The notes beneath the pieces are model-generated. The model searched no databases. It worked only from the letters and a program-made list of their open reading frames with translations, and was not told where the DNA came from. This document shows positions 25,024 to 35,545 of a stretch of DNA of 64,000 nt, one piece after another. The stretch's first letter is position 1, and each line of letters starts with the position of its first letter. Origin of the DNA: Symsagittifera roscoffensis. Lineage: Eukaryota > Xenacoelomorpha > Acoela > Convolutidae. The translations under genes and the position numbers were made by a program. The DNA is taken from positions 46,480,101 through 46,544,100 of the forward strand of contig NC_087063.1 of the NCBI RefSeq assembly GCF_963678635.1, in the 5' to 3' direction.

Positions 25024-27550
25024 CCCAAGTCATTAATGGCATCACGCTAACCACCGCTCCTGTGTCTAGAAGTCCTGTTACTCCGATTTTCTTCCCATTG
25101 GTGTCCAGCAGATGTGCAGAGACATCTGCTTCGTATCCTATGTGTACACATCTTGCTCCATCATGGCGTCATGGCCTATTCTACGGACCTTAAGTTCTTC
25201 TTGACCCAAATAGATCCGCCCTATTTGATCACTATATGTTGTGACGTAGGTCCTAGTATAGATACTGATCCCATCCACGTTCAACATCACCTGATATGGC
25301 CCAAAGACTTCCACGTAGCGCCCGTGGAGTTTCTTTGTTCGAGGGCCACCCGTTGTTAACAACGCTCGCACAGCCCTTGACTCAGTTCGTGGCTCTACCT
25401 GTCTCAGATAATCTGCATACGTATCTAGATGCATCATGGTGAACTCTTAAGTTCACTTAGGTTCCTGATCAACTGATGTCCCGCCACAGAGATTATTGAC
25501 TGTATTCTGCTTCCTTGTGGCACCATGCCGAACGTCTGCCCGGAGATCACATTAAGTTTCATGCCCAAACTGCTGGGTGCTTTCGTTTCTTCGACCTCTG
25601 AGGCTTGAGTTTTCTCATTTTCTAGTTCGAGCTTCTCTTTTTGTTCAATCTCCTTTGTTAGCAACTCCTGTTGGACTCTGTTTAAAGCATCTCTCGCGGC
25701 TGCCCTATAGTCGATCTTGAAATTATCTGCCGCAGTCACTAGTTCAGGTTCAAGCTTTTCTTCAGTCACTGCCTGCATCTTCTTAGTTGCCAGCTCTTGC
25801 GGTTTCTCCTTCCTGTGTGCCTCTGCTTCACTCAACAGGCACGCCATGCTGGCTTTCACACCCGATAAAGCTTCATGATGCCTTGTATGCTTGATGTCTG
25901 CCACAGCATACCAAAAGTGTGGACAATCCGATTTAAAATAACCCTCCAAGTTACAAAAGAAACACCTGGAGCCGAATTTCGCTATTACCGCCCTCATGAA
26001 ATCTTCATGATCGACTTCTGACGCATCCTCATCCACGAGGCTGAAGCCCATCGCTTTCATGACCTGTTTGTAGGTTGGGCATGCTGATACATGATGGTCT
26101 GTCGAACTGCAATTTGCACAAGAGCGTCTCTTGTCCATGTCGTCCCTTGGTTTGTACCAATTGTTGCCCTGGTTAGCTGGTCCATTGTTAAAATTGCCAA
26201 AACTGTTTTTGTAATAGCCAGATCTCGATGGAGGCTTTAGTAGAAGATATTCCTTAGATTTGAGTCTCAATTCTTCTGGTGTAGGCGCATTAGTTGAAAG
26301 TGGTGTAATGCGTTGCCAACATTATTCGAAGCTCATCGTTCTTCACACCATCGATGAATTTTGAGGCTACTGCTAGGTTCATCCTGCTATTTGACTCATC
26401 TGGTTGACTACGCCTTCTAAGCATCTCCAGATCATCTAAAAACATGCCTATCGTTTCATCTTCACGTTGCCTCCGTTTCTCGAAGCGCATCATTGCTTGG
26501 TGTCCTTGTACCCCTGAGCCAAAACGATTCAACAAAATTTCAAAGATCTTGTCGCCTGTGTCCCTTTTTGGCCATCACGCAATTCAGGGCTGTCCCTTCT
26601 AGGTTGCTGGTGAGCGCACTGCATTCTTGTCTTTCCGTCAAGTCTTTTTCCTCAAAGTGCAGCTTCAAGACCTCTACCCAGGTATCTATACAGCCGTCAG
26701 ATTCGTCTTTATTGCATCTTGGTTTCTTAAATACCCTCCTGGACCTCTCGCTGCGTTTACTGGTTCTGGATAACCGCGTTAGGAAAGTTTCCAAGCACCT
26801 GTTCAGGGGTTCAAATGCTGTAGCCATTTACGTTGCATCTCGTGAATTTGGTATTAATTAAATTCAACTCAAGACATTCCGGGAAACTAAAAGTTGTTAA
26901 ATTGGCGAGATACAGTTCTCTCCCGAGACTTGAATCCGGACGGAGAACTGTCTTGTCTCTTTCCGAAAGGCTGGTCGCGACGTTCCAACACGCTTCCTGG
27001 TTCTCGGAATTCGCTTTGTAACGATTGTAGCGGCACAATCGTTACAACTTGGAATGGTCTTCTGTCAATACTTCCGATCACAATCGCAATTTGTTGTTAT
27101 ACTCTCGTTCGACTTATCTGTCTTCACGACTGTGTTGTTGGGTTTTTTCGCAGTTTTCAGATGTCGCGCAAAATAGAATTGGTACGGGTCTCTCACGCCC
27201 AAATCGAAAATTTAAAAATTAACATGTCACACCGAATTGACCATTCACAATTCATCAAACTGGACGACTAACACCGTTATTGCGCTAAAACCACCAATTT
27301 TCTCCTTCAGCTGCTATAATAAAAATTCGAATTCGAACTGCATTTTGATACATTCTGGTCGAATGTCACACTGGTTTGCCTCAATTTTTTATCAATTGGA
27401 AAATTGGGAGAACTTTAGATTTTTGTTGGATCAAGCTTGCTTAAGAGTTATGTTGAAAACTTTTCAATTGATGCAGTTTTGTGTTCATGTTTCTTTTCTG
27501 AACTAAATTTCCATAAGCATTCTTTCGGTAGATTTAAGAAAAAAGAAAAA
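25024..27550 (-). repeat. Tandem unit 8, terminal (type A gag plus leader)
   Basis: The outermost unit has the protease start, type A gag (start near 26,827) and the leader, but no coiled-coil segment upstream of the leader. Similarity to the other leaders stops near 27,550, the same point where the internal leaders meet the coiled-coil segment. That point is therefore the natural outer limit of what was amplified. Confidence 0.75.
27017..27046. repeat. 30 bp palindrome in the gag leader
   Basis: Two 12-base arms, TGTAACGATTGT and its exact reverse complement, flank a 6-base loop. The same palindrome occurs in the other leaders at 10,100-10,129, 13,599-13,628 and 17,075-17,104, the second with one arm changed. 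Its TG...CA ends resemble LTR termini, but no LTR boundary can be shown. It could form an RNA hairpin in the leader. Confidence 0.7.
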
Positions 27551-29142
27551 TCAGACCTAGGTTTCATTGCAAAACTCTATTTGTTTTTCAGTTATGAAAC
27601 TCTCAAGAAAGGTTTGCCATAAAAATTTTCAGATAATATTCAATAGGTTTGCTCTTATTTATTTGACCAAATTTTTGTTAAAATACACACATAAATTCCA
27701 TTTCTACCATGTACTTATGTATTCTAAATAGCGGAAATTACGAAAATTTTGCAAGTATTTGATTGTAATTGGTTAAAAAAAAGTAATTCTGATGACAAAA
27801 CTTACAGGAGTTACTCAATTAGAGAAATTTCATCTGCCAAACGTTAGATTTGCACAAAAGATATATCTGTGGAAATTGAGAAAAAGTGTACTTCCACCAA
27901 ATTGAATAAAACTTGTCAAATAAGTTTTTGAAATTTCTCATAAGTTTCCTCCATTATTTCCCATTTTTAAAAACACCATAACTGTGATAAATACTGGGAT
28001 AAACTATGAATTTGTGTCAATTTAGCAAAACTTCGAAAATTTTCAGAAATTGCACTATTGACAAAAAACGAAGATTCGAATCATGAACATAATTTTTTAA
28101 GAAAATAATTCATGAAAATTTGAAATATTTTGCTATTAATGATCGAAGAAGAGGGTTTTGTTGACTAAGTTTATCTTTACTTTCACAAATAAAAACCAGT
28201 AAAAAAAGATATATGAAAGGTGTAAAATGGAAAGAAATTGGATAAATGCTGAGTCTAACATGAAACACTTTTACTTACTTGTTCAAAAATTAAGATAATT
28301 TTCACAATTCTTCCGATAATTTGGAAGTTTCATCATTGGTTCAAATGATCTGAGCGTTGTTTATAGTTTTCACAGCACTATAAAACACGCATCTTAGCTT
28401 TAACTAGATCCAATTTTATCGTATTTCTTTTTTTGAGGAAAAAATGAAGAAAAAAAAGTTTTGTGTCATTGTCTTAACATGATACCAATTAATCAACAAT
28501 TTGGATTTTCAAATCTTTTCTCATTAAATAGCATTAATTTTTTTTTAATTGGATGAGCAATTTCGAAAAATACCCAAAACTGCAAAACTTTTCCAAAAAA
28601 TGAGATTTTTTCCAAAAACTTACCATCTGAAACTTACCATCCGAAACTAATTATTAGACGTTGAGAAATTCCCTATTCCCTATCTTAATACATAGGATTT
28701 TTAACATTCCTGTTTAGAATCTTACACATTGCTGCATCGGCAAAATTGGGCGCCAAAACTTTTTTTCTCGTAACTTACCTTGAGAAACCTATAACCTGAA
28801 TACATGGGAAATCTATTCCCTATGTTAATACATAGGGTGAAGAACGGATAGTCTATAACCTCTATTAATACATTTCGGCAAAATCGGGCGCCAAAAATTT
28901 TTGGCAAAACCAACACGTCCTGATAGAGGTTTCTTCAATACGTTCATTGACAACTAATAATCTTTGCACTGAAATGCGCGACTAAGAAAAAATAATGATC
29001 TGATAACATTACATTCCCCAGTCCGCTAATGTAAAATAACATGGTTCTTTGTTTCCACTCAACCTTCAAAATCTTAGCACTAAAACAATCAGGGTAACAC
29101 AAAATTAAATTCTCGTGTTATCTCCATAGGAATCGATCAATC
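27551..29142. other. AT-rich intergenic DNA
   Basis: No coding region, RNA gene or transposon is recognisable apart from the short tandem dimer at about 28,670-28,900. Homopolymer runs of A and T are frequent. Confidence 0.6.
28670..28900. repeat. Tandem dimer of a roughly 140 bp unit
   Basis: CGGCAAAATYGGGCGCCAAAA occurs at 28,738 and 28,876, and TTAATACATAGG at 28,685 and 28,825. Both pairs lie about 140 bp apart, which indicates a diverged direct duplication. Confidence 0.6.
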
Positions 29143-29277
29143 ATGAGCCAATTAGAACAAAACCTCAACAAGATCAAAACCTGCATCAACAATTTCAAAA
29201 GCAGCCAATCCAGTTTAACAAATCAGTGTAGATTCTCGTACCATTTCCCCTTTACCAGACCACTGAAGAGCGATTAA
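29143..29277 (+). CDS. Small ORF of 44 residues, doubtful
   Basis: An ATG-started frame encodes MSQLEQNLNKIKTCINNF and continues to a TAA at 29,275-29,277. The first 20 residues have a coiled-coil-like spacing of leucine and isoleucine, and local composition is less AT-rich than the surroundings. It may be a short gene, a first exon with an unrecognised donor, or chance. It lies just downstream of the minus-strand Nopp140 gene and points towards it. I do not recognise it. Confidence 0.15.
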   Translation: MSQLEQNLNKIKTCINNFKSSQSSLTNQCRFSYHFPFTRPLKSD

Positions 29278-29544
29278 CGTCGTGGCGCAAAACTTTGAGA
29301 ATAGCACCATAACAAAAAATCATGTCTAAACTCGATTTGAAAATTGGCTTTGGCAGAAAATAGAAATAAAACAACGCTTCTGGTGAACGAAACCCTTTTT
29401 GTCACATCTTTTACTAATGTCTGTCATGTTTCAAGTCTCTTACAAACAGTATACGGATACAATAATCTGGGATTTCATAAAATTAAAAAAAAAAAGAATA
29501 AAACAAATGCAGGGGGTTTCGTCCAAACTGGATCTACATTTTGT

Positions 29545-29886
29545 TTAAAACTTGATTGAGTTCACTTGCATGTTAATAATTCCTCCCATGTACTGTCCTC
29601 GTTTCTTCTTAGTCTTCTCATGTTTGAAGTTTCTGCCCTGAACTGAGGAGAGCTGTGAGTTCGCCTTTTGACCCCAACTGCCCTGATAGTTCTTCAACGA
29701 GTGGTAGCTGTTGTTCAACTGACTCAAAGCGTCTTGATTGTACTCTTCGGCCTTCACTCGTCTGAATGGTTCACTTTTTCGTCCCTTCGCCTCGTCATGG
29801 TCATTTTGTTTAACTGGAGTAGCCTTTGCAATCACCGCACTCAGGTCGACTGACTTTCGGGCTTTTTTGTTGTAATAACTATCGTT
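29545..29886 (-). CDS. NOLC1: Nopp140/NOLC1 last coding exon: SRP40 C-terminal domain
   Basis: This 113-codon exon encodes the diagnostic C-terminal domain of Nopp140/SRP40 proteins: EPFRRVKAEEY, then GSWGQKANSQLSSVQGRNF, KHEKTKKKRGQYMGG and the terminal VNSIKF, ending at TAA. Human NOLC1 has PFRRVREEE, GDWGERANQVL, FRHEKTKKKRGSYRGG and VQVNSIKF at the same place. It begins after a TTTTAG acceptor (AG at 29,888-29,887) with NDSYYNKKARKSVDL. The reading frame is phase 0 and matches the donor at the end of the giant exon (35,918), so both belong to one minus-strand gene. In known family members this domain is the most conserved part and is linked to snoRNP and Cajal body function. No AATAAA signal was found within 250 bp downstream. 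Confidence 0.9.
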   Translation of the reverse strand, partial: NDSYYNKKARKSVDLSAVIAKATPVKQNDHDEAKGRKSEPFRRVKAEEYNQDALSQLNNSYHSLKNYQGSWGQKANSQLSSVQGRNFKHEKTKKKRGQYMGGIINMQVNSIKF

Positions 29887-30394
29887 CTAAAATCGATTAT
29901 ATTTATAGTTCAATAAAAAAACTAAGGGTTTTTAAACAATATTTCGAACACAATTTTTGACGTGTTTCTTTTTCTAGAATTTCAAATAAAAAATTGAGTT
30001 AACCTCATTCAATAGTATGAATAGTATGGAAATATATCAAAGTGCATAGTAAAAGAATCAAATTTCTTCATCTTTTAGTTTTATGAGGGACAATGTCCCG
30101 CAACCAAAATAGTATTTAAATGTTATATTTCAATATAAAGAAAATGCCAATATAATAAAATATCTGTTAATTAAAACAGAAAGGCAATTTGAAAAAAAAA
30201 CTAAGATAATCCATAATTTGCATAATGAAAGTTTTCCTGGGTAGTCACGACTCGTTCTTTACAAGCCCAAACTGACAAGAAATGGATTGCAACCGATTGT
30301 ATACAGCTTGCGTCAAAGACCTTAAAAATGCTACGAATTTATTTAAAATTGATTTAAACCACTTTTTGGCTGCTTACGGATTATCGAAGGTTGG

Positions 30395-30850
30395 AAAAGA
30401 GTAATAAACGCATGTAAACATAAAAAAAACACTGACCTTCTTGAAAAAATCTCTTTCGAATTTCAGAGAAAAAAGATGCCTGCTAAGCTCTTTGAATTTC
30501 TAGAACAATTTAGGATTGGCGCTTTTCTAATTTTGAAACTTCAAAAATATATGGCCTTAAAGCTCTTTTCTAATTTAAAAAAAATAAACCAATTTGAGAA
30601 AAATGGAACACCAGGTAAAATTTTATTCTGCGGGAAAAACAACTTTCGAAATTAGAAGTCGACTACATTTTTCATGAACTTAAAAATTTAGCTGATCGAT
30701 ATAGGCATTTGCTTTTCTTTTAACAAAGGAAATAAAGTGAACTTAAAAAAAAAACAAAAATCACACCGCGAAAAGTAAAAAATGAGCGTGAACAATTTCT
30801 TAGACTTTCCTGAGACAAAACATCAAGACCTTTATAAGAGTCTGACTAAG
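30395..30850 (+). mobile_element. MITE-like repeat, diverged copy
   Basis: Begins with AAAAGAGTAATAAACGC, a form of the family's left end. It keeps internal blocks (AAGCTCTTTGAATTTCTAG, ACAATTTAGGATT) and the GACCTTTATAAGAGTC box near its right end. The right terminal repeat itself is lost. Confidence 0.55.
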
Positions 30851-30890
30851 TTCACCAACTCATGAATAACATAGCCAACTGACAGTTTGA

Positions 30891-31310
30891 AAAGAGTAAT
30901 CATCACACGAAAACAGAATAAAAACAGACTTTGTTGAAAAAATCTAAACTTTCGAATTTCAAAAAAATAGATACCCTTTAAGCTCTTTGAATTTCTACAA
31001 CAATTTAGTATGGGCGCTTTTTTGATAACAATAACCCAACTTGAGAAACCTGGATCAATAAGTTGAGTTTTTATTCTGCTGAAAATCTAAAATATAAATT
31101 CAATTTTTCGAAACTAGGAACTGTTCACGTTTTTTCCGCCATTTCCACGTTCGTATTTGGAGAGTGCTATTTACGTAACTTTCAGCAGATGAATTTCAAC
31201 TGAACTCAAAAAGTGAACTATACCAAAAAATACATCAATATTTTAAGTCTTTTTCCTGAAAAAAAATCAGCAAGACCTATATAAGAGTCTTCACTACGTT
31301 CATTACTCTT
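30891..31310 (+). mobile_element. MITE-like repeat with terminal inverted repeats
   Basis: Left end AAAGAGTAATCATC and right end CGTTCATTACTCTT are inverted relative to each other, giving a family consensus AAGAGTAATGAACG. Length is about 420 bp, with no coding capacity. Internal landmarks are an AAGCTCTTTGAATTTCTA block and CAAGACCTATATAAGAGTC just before the right end. A non-autonomous DNA transposon is the simplest reading; the transposase source is not in the window. Confidence 0.6.
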
Positions 31311-31799
31311 ATTAACAAGGAATTCCCGTAAACTCTCCTCGAGTACCTCTAGCTCTCATGGAGATAAATCTTGATTAAAAAATTTAGCTAAGTTTTGAAT
31401 ATTTAAAAAAAATTTTGAAACAAAAAGAACAACTAAATTAAATCAATTTTGCTAAGATTTTGATGGGTTTTAGTATATGGCAAAAGTCCATCCAAATCAA
31501 ATTTTTAGGAAAAAAATTAAGTTTATTTTTCTACCGTAAAAATCAGTTCGAATTCATTCTAATTCGTTTTACGTAAATAAAACAACTACCATAAATCGAT
31601 TTTTGTACTGTTTTTTTATCAGTATAACAATCGATTCAAATCTGTGGCATTCACAAAAGATGTTTTTTTCTATTTTTAAAAATCGATATAAAAAACACAA
31701 AAGCGAAGCTGCGCTTGGCAAACACTAACAAAAACACGACAAAAAAGCAACTTTACAAAGTAAAATAAGATAAAATAGAAATAAGCCTCTAATTAGGAA

Positions 31800-31885
31800 A
31801 ACTTTGTTACGGATTGGTTTCGAACCTGTGACCTCAAAAATTGGAGTTTCACGTCCTGCCATCTCGGCTGCGAGCGCTTAACAAT
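31800..31885 (-). repeat. tRNA-derived sequence (SINE head-like)
   Basis: On the minus strand an A-box-like GCAGCCGAGATGGC is followed about 30 bp later by GAGGTCACAGGTTCGAAACC, a near-perfect B box in a T-arm setting. A full cloverleaf does not form, so this is tRNA-derived rather than a working tRNA. A diverged partner lies at 35,480-35,545 (box GGTTTAAATCC) inside the duplicated segment. Confidence 0.4.
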
Positions 31886-31945
31886 CAGCAAATACTAGCC
31901 AAAAGTGCTAGTAAATTGCCAATGTCATGCAGCAGAAGTGGCACC

Positions 31946-32540
31946 AAATACAAATAGACACAATTTAGCATGTAATAATTTGGAATATAACAAACTGAAG
32001 GCATCCACACTAACTTTGCACATAATAAATTGGAAGCATAAAACCACATTGTGTATAAAATATGCATTTCAAAAAACTGAGAGATATTTTGAGTTAGAAA
32101 ATTTCTGAAATCGAGTTTTTGTTATTGCTATTTTGTTTGAAACAAATAGCTGCTTTTGGTTCATTTGATGAATTAAAAATGCATCAACTGTGTTAATATG
32201 TTACAACTCGAATTTCAACGCACATGCTATCAAAATACAAATAAACACCAAATACAAATAGACACAATTTTGCATGTAATAATTTGGAATATAACAAACT
32301 GAAGGCATCCACACTAACTTTGCATATAAAAAATCGGAACCATAAAACCACATTGTGTATAAAATATGCATTTCAAAAAATTGAGATATATTGAGTTAGA
32401 AAATTTCTGCAATCGAATTTTTGTTATTGCTATTTTGTTTGAAACAAATAGCTTCTTTTGGTTCATTTGATGACTTAAAAACGCATCAACTGTATTAACA
32501 TATTACTTCTCGAATTTCAACGCACATGCTATCAAAAAGC
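31946..32540. repeat. Tandem dimer, 304 bp period
   Basis: AAATACAAATAGACACAATT begins at 31,946 and again at 32,250, and the match continues to CGCACATGCTATCAAAA at the end of each unit. The copies differ by scattered substitutions, so the duplication is not recent. No coding frame is conserved. Confidence 0.8.
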
Positions 32541-32831
32541 CGTACAAGTGCCACTAAATTAGAAAAAAAAGAATAGTCGTACTAAACACAACACAAACGC
32601 TCACTGAAGTTCGTTAGTGTCATTAAGACCAGTTAAAAAAACTCTCGACTCATTGATTTGTTTTTCATTGCACGCAAAATTACTCGTGAAATCTAAAACG
32701 TCAAAACGAAATAGGTTTTTTTTTCAATTAGTTGAACCACAAAATGGCATTTGTAACTAAGAACAAAACTGAGCGGACACATGATAAAATAAAAATTTGA
32801 TTTTTTCAAGGCTGAAGTATTCCACTGAGCA

Positions 32832-32905
32832 AAAAAACTCTTGTCCGAAATCGAACCCCAGACCCTTGCCGTCCAAACCATGGACGATACATCTCAGGGA
32901 TTCTG
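32832..32905 (-). repeat. tRNA-like sequence (pseudo-tRNA or SINE head)
   Basis: On the minus strand there is a perfect 5 bp anticodon-like stem, CGTCC/GGACG around a 7-base loop, followed by a T-arm-like CTGGGGTTCGATTTCGG. The ends TTGT and ACAA can pair as a short acceptor stem. The D arm is poor and the base after the anticodon is not a purine, so a functional tRNA is unlikely. Confidence 0.35.
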
Positions 32906-33336
32906 TTGCACAAGTTGTTAACCTTAAAATGTCTGTTCTGATTTGATAAAACCAATGCTAATCACAAGCGTAAAAAAGTTATCACTCCCGGCATTAAAAA
33001 ACTGACAAAACTACTTTCGACAACTCAGATGTAAAAATGCCTTCATGGTGAATGCCAGTGCACGGTAAAACTTTGAAACAAGCAAATATTGACTATTAAA
33101 TCACATAAATCGGCAGCTCAACTCAGAATTTCAGAAGTTTTGTCTGAACGTGTTTGTGACGATTCATTAAATCGCCACAGCAATTCAGAAAAAAACTTGC
33201 CGGGGAATCGAACAACAAAATTTCAAGTTAGCACAAATAACAAATTTGAGTCCGAAAAATTCAACCGCATGTCAAACTTCAAGTCGGTAACGCAATTGGT
33301 TTCTGAGACAAAATAAACCTAGCCAATAGACAGCTG

Positions 33337-33793
33337 AAAGAGAGTCATGAACGCGAGAAAATAGAAAAAACGGACTTGTTTTTTTTTGAAAAACTTCAAA
33401 TTTCATAGAAAAAATTTTGAAGCTTTAAATCACTTAGAATTTCAAAAATAATTTATGATAAAATTGGCGCTCTTTTGATAAAATTAACCCAATATGAGAA
33501 AACTGGATCAGCAGTTGAATTTTAAATTCCACTGGAAAATCTGATAATTAAATTCTACTGTCGAAACAAGGAGTCGATCACGTTTTTCGTGACATTTACG
33601 CTTTTGCTGTTCGATAGTGGAGTTTGCCTTCCTTTAAAGAAGGAAAATGAACTAAACTTGAAAAGAAATCGCAAGTCAAACCGCGAAGAATCAAAACTGA
33701 GCGTGAACAAAATATAAGTTTTTTAATGAAAAAACCAAAACAAAAAAACTCACCAAGACATATATAAGAATATTCACTACGTTCATTACTCTT
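33337..33793 (+). mobile_element. MITE-like repeat with terminal inverted repeats
   Basis: Left end AAAGAGAGTCATGAACGCG, right end ACGTTCATTACTCTT. This is the clearest inverted pair in the family, about 457 bp. Internal blocks and the ACATATATAAGAATA box before the right end match the other copies. Confidence 0.65.
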
Positions 33794-34115
33794 AAAATTG
33801 AGGGTGAAGAAAACATGCTTTTCATTCATTGAACTTTTATCAGCAAAATAAGATCCCAGTTTCTGTGTACTTTGCTTATTTCAAGAAAAAATGAACTGCG
33901 GGAGTACTCAGCAAAATTTTTTTTTTAAATGAAACAAATAACTTTTTTTTTCAATTTTCAATATGAGCTGCAATATATATAGCCCTATCTGCATTTAAGC
34001 TAGAAGAGACTCACTATAAATTTGATTATTTCAGACAAATTGTTGGCCGGAATTAATAATAAACTTGAAGACAAATTTTTGATCATAGAAAAAAAAATAG
34101 CCAACAGACAGTTGG

Positions 34116-34370
34116 AAAAGAGTCAATGAACGCACCAATAAGAAAAAAACGATGACTTGAATTTCGAAACTTCAGCTTTCGAAATTACGAAAAAATATAT
34201 GGCTTTTTCGATTAAAAAAACCAATTTGAGAAAAATAGATCACCAGGTAAAATTTTATTCTGCGGGAAAAACAACTTTCGAAATAAGAAGTCGACCACAA
34301 TTTTCATGAACTTTAAGCTTTTGCTGATCGATAAAGGAATTTGCTTCTCTTTTAACAAAGGAAATAAGTT
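34116..34370 (+). mobile_element. MITE-like repeat, 3'-truncated
   Basis: Left end AAAAGAGTCAATGAACGC and internal blocks are present. The copy stops where the next family member begins at about 34,400. Confidence 0.55.
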
Positions 34371-34407
34371 CACAAACTCATAAATAAAATAACCAACTGA
34401 CCGTTGG

Positions 34408-34824
34408 AAAAGAGTAATCACCACACGAAAACAGAATAAAAACAGACTTTGTTGAAAAAATCTCAACTTTCGAATTTCAAAAAAAAAGATGCCCTTTAAG
34501 CTCTTTGAATTTCTAGAACAATTTAGGATTAGCGCTTTTTTGATAACATTAACCCAAATTGAGAAACCTGGATCAATAACTTGAGTTTTTATTCCGCTGG
34601 AAATCTAAAATTTAAATTCCATTTTTCGAAACAAGAAACTGTTCACTTTTTGCGCCATTTTCACGTTCGCATTTGGAGAGTACTATTTACGTAACTTTCA
34701 GAAGATGGATTTCAATTGAAGTCCAAAAGTGCATTATACCAAAAAGTACATCAATACTTAGTCTTTTTCTTGAAAAAAAAACAGCAAGACCTATATACGA
34801 GTCTTCACTACGTTCATTACTCTT
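34408..34824 (+). mobile_element. MITE-like repeat with terminal inverted repeats
   Basis: Near-duplicate of the copy at 30,891-31,310, with left end AAAAGAGTAATCACC, right end CGTTCATTACTCTT and a GACCTATATACGAGTC box. It is part of the intron's segmental duplication. Confidence 0.6.
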
Positions 34825-35479
34825 ATTAACAAGGAATTCCCGTAAACTCTCCTCGAGTACCTCTAGCTCTCATGGAGATTGATCTTGATTAAAAAATTTA
34901 GCTAAGTTTTGAATATTTAAAAAAAATTTTGAAACAAAAAGAACAAGTAAATTAAATAAATTTTGCTGAGATTTTGATGGGTTTTAGTATATGGCGTAAG
35001 TTTATTTTTCTACCTTTAAAATCAATTCGAATTCATTCTTATTTGCTTTAGGTAAATAAAAAGGCTACCTTTTTCGGTACGTTCATTACTCTTAATAAAC
35101 AAACTTATTTTCCCATTTATAAACAATTACTAATCGTGATCGTCAACTTAGAGGCAATGATAGTTTGCATATACAAGCAAAATTAAAAACTGGCCATAAA
35201 AGTTTTCATTACTGATTAAACGAAAACACTGAGTACTATCCTATGCCGATCCCTTGATCTACAGATTCAACATTCCACTTAGTGACAACTAACTATACCA
35301 CAGATGCCTGTTGCTGCTTTGTTAATCAATACAGTAAGCAATTAATGCATTTTGATAAAGCGAACAGATCTCTCGATATCATATACACAGAGGCAAAGCT
35401 GCGCTTTGCAAGCACTAGCGAGAAAACGACAAAAAAGCAGCTTTATAAAGTGAAAAAAAAAAGAAAAAAAACTTTGGCT

Positions 35480-35545
35480 ATGTGTCGGATTTAAACCTGC
35501 AACCTCGAGAATTTTTGTCCACGTATTTCACTCTCAGTCACGGAT
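35480..35545 (-). repeat. tRNA-derived sequence, second copy
   Basis: Minus-strand CCGTGACTGAGAGTG and GGTTGCAGGTTTAAATCC stand at A- and B-box distance. It sits at the same place in copy 2 of the intron duplication as the box pair at 31,800-31,885 does in copy 1, so the two share one origin. Confidence 0.35.

Larger units (their letters stand above)
1..27550 (-). mobile_element. Ty3/Gypsy-like LTR retroelement with tandemly amplified gag units (fossil)
   Basis: On the minus strand the order is leader, gag, protease fragment and further gag units repeated in tandem, then protease, reverse transcriptase, RNase H, a long spacer, integrase, an acidic tail and a macro-domain-like module. The order protease-RT-RNase H-integrase is that of Ty3/Gypsy elements. 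The element is broken, with roughly ten interruptions across pol and several among the gag units. No LTR could be identified: the left end lies at or beyond the window edge, and the right end fades out near 27,550 where similarity between leader copies stops. Gag units differ from one another by only a few percent by eye, so their amplification is young. Family assignment rests on the RT, integrase and protease motifs; the exact clade is not determined. Confidence 0.9.
30390..31900. repeat. Direct segmental duplication inside the intron, copy 1
   Basis: This segment matches 34,110-35,580 in the same orientation, including MITE-like copies, the CTCCTCGAGTACCTCTAGC block, the TTTTAGTATATGGC block and the tRNA-like tail. 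The second copy has an extra stretch near 35,080-35,380 and lacks part of 30,440-30,530. Identity is high in blocks and diverged elsewhere. Confidence 0.75.

Noticed and set aside
29344-29559. Plus-strand 71-codon frame near the end of the Nopp140 gene
   Set aside because: It ends in a lysine-rich run from poly-A and overlaps the opposite-strand stop of the real exon; no family resemblance.
32832-32905. Functional tRNA gene
   Set aside because: The anticodon and T arms are plausible, but the D arm fails and the acceptor stem is only partly paired.
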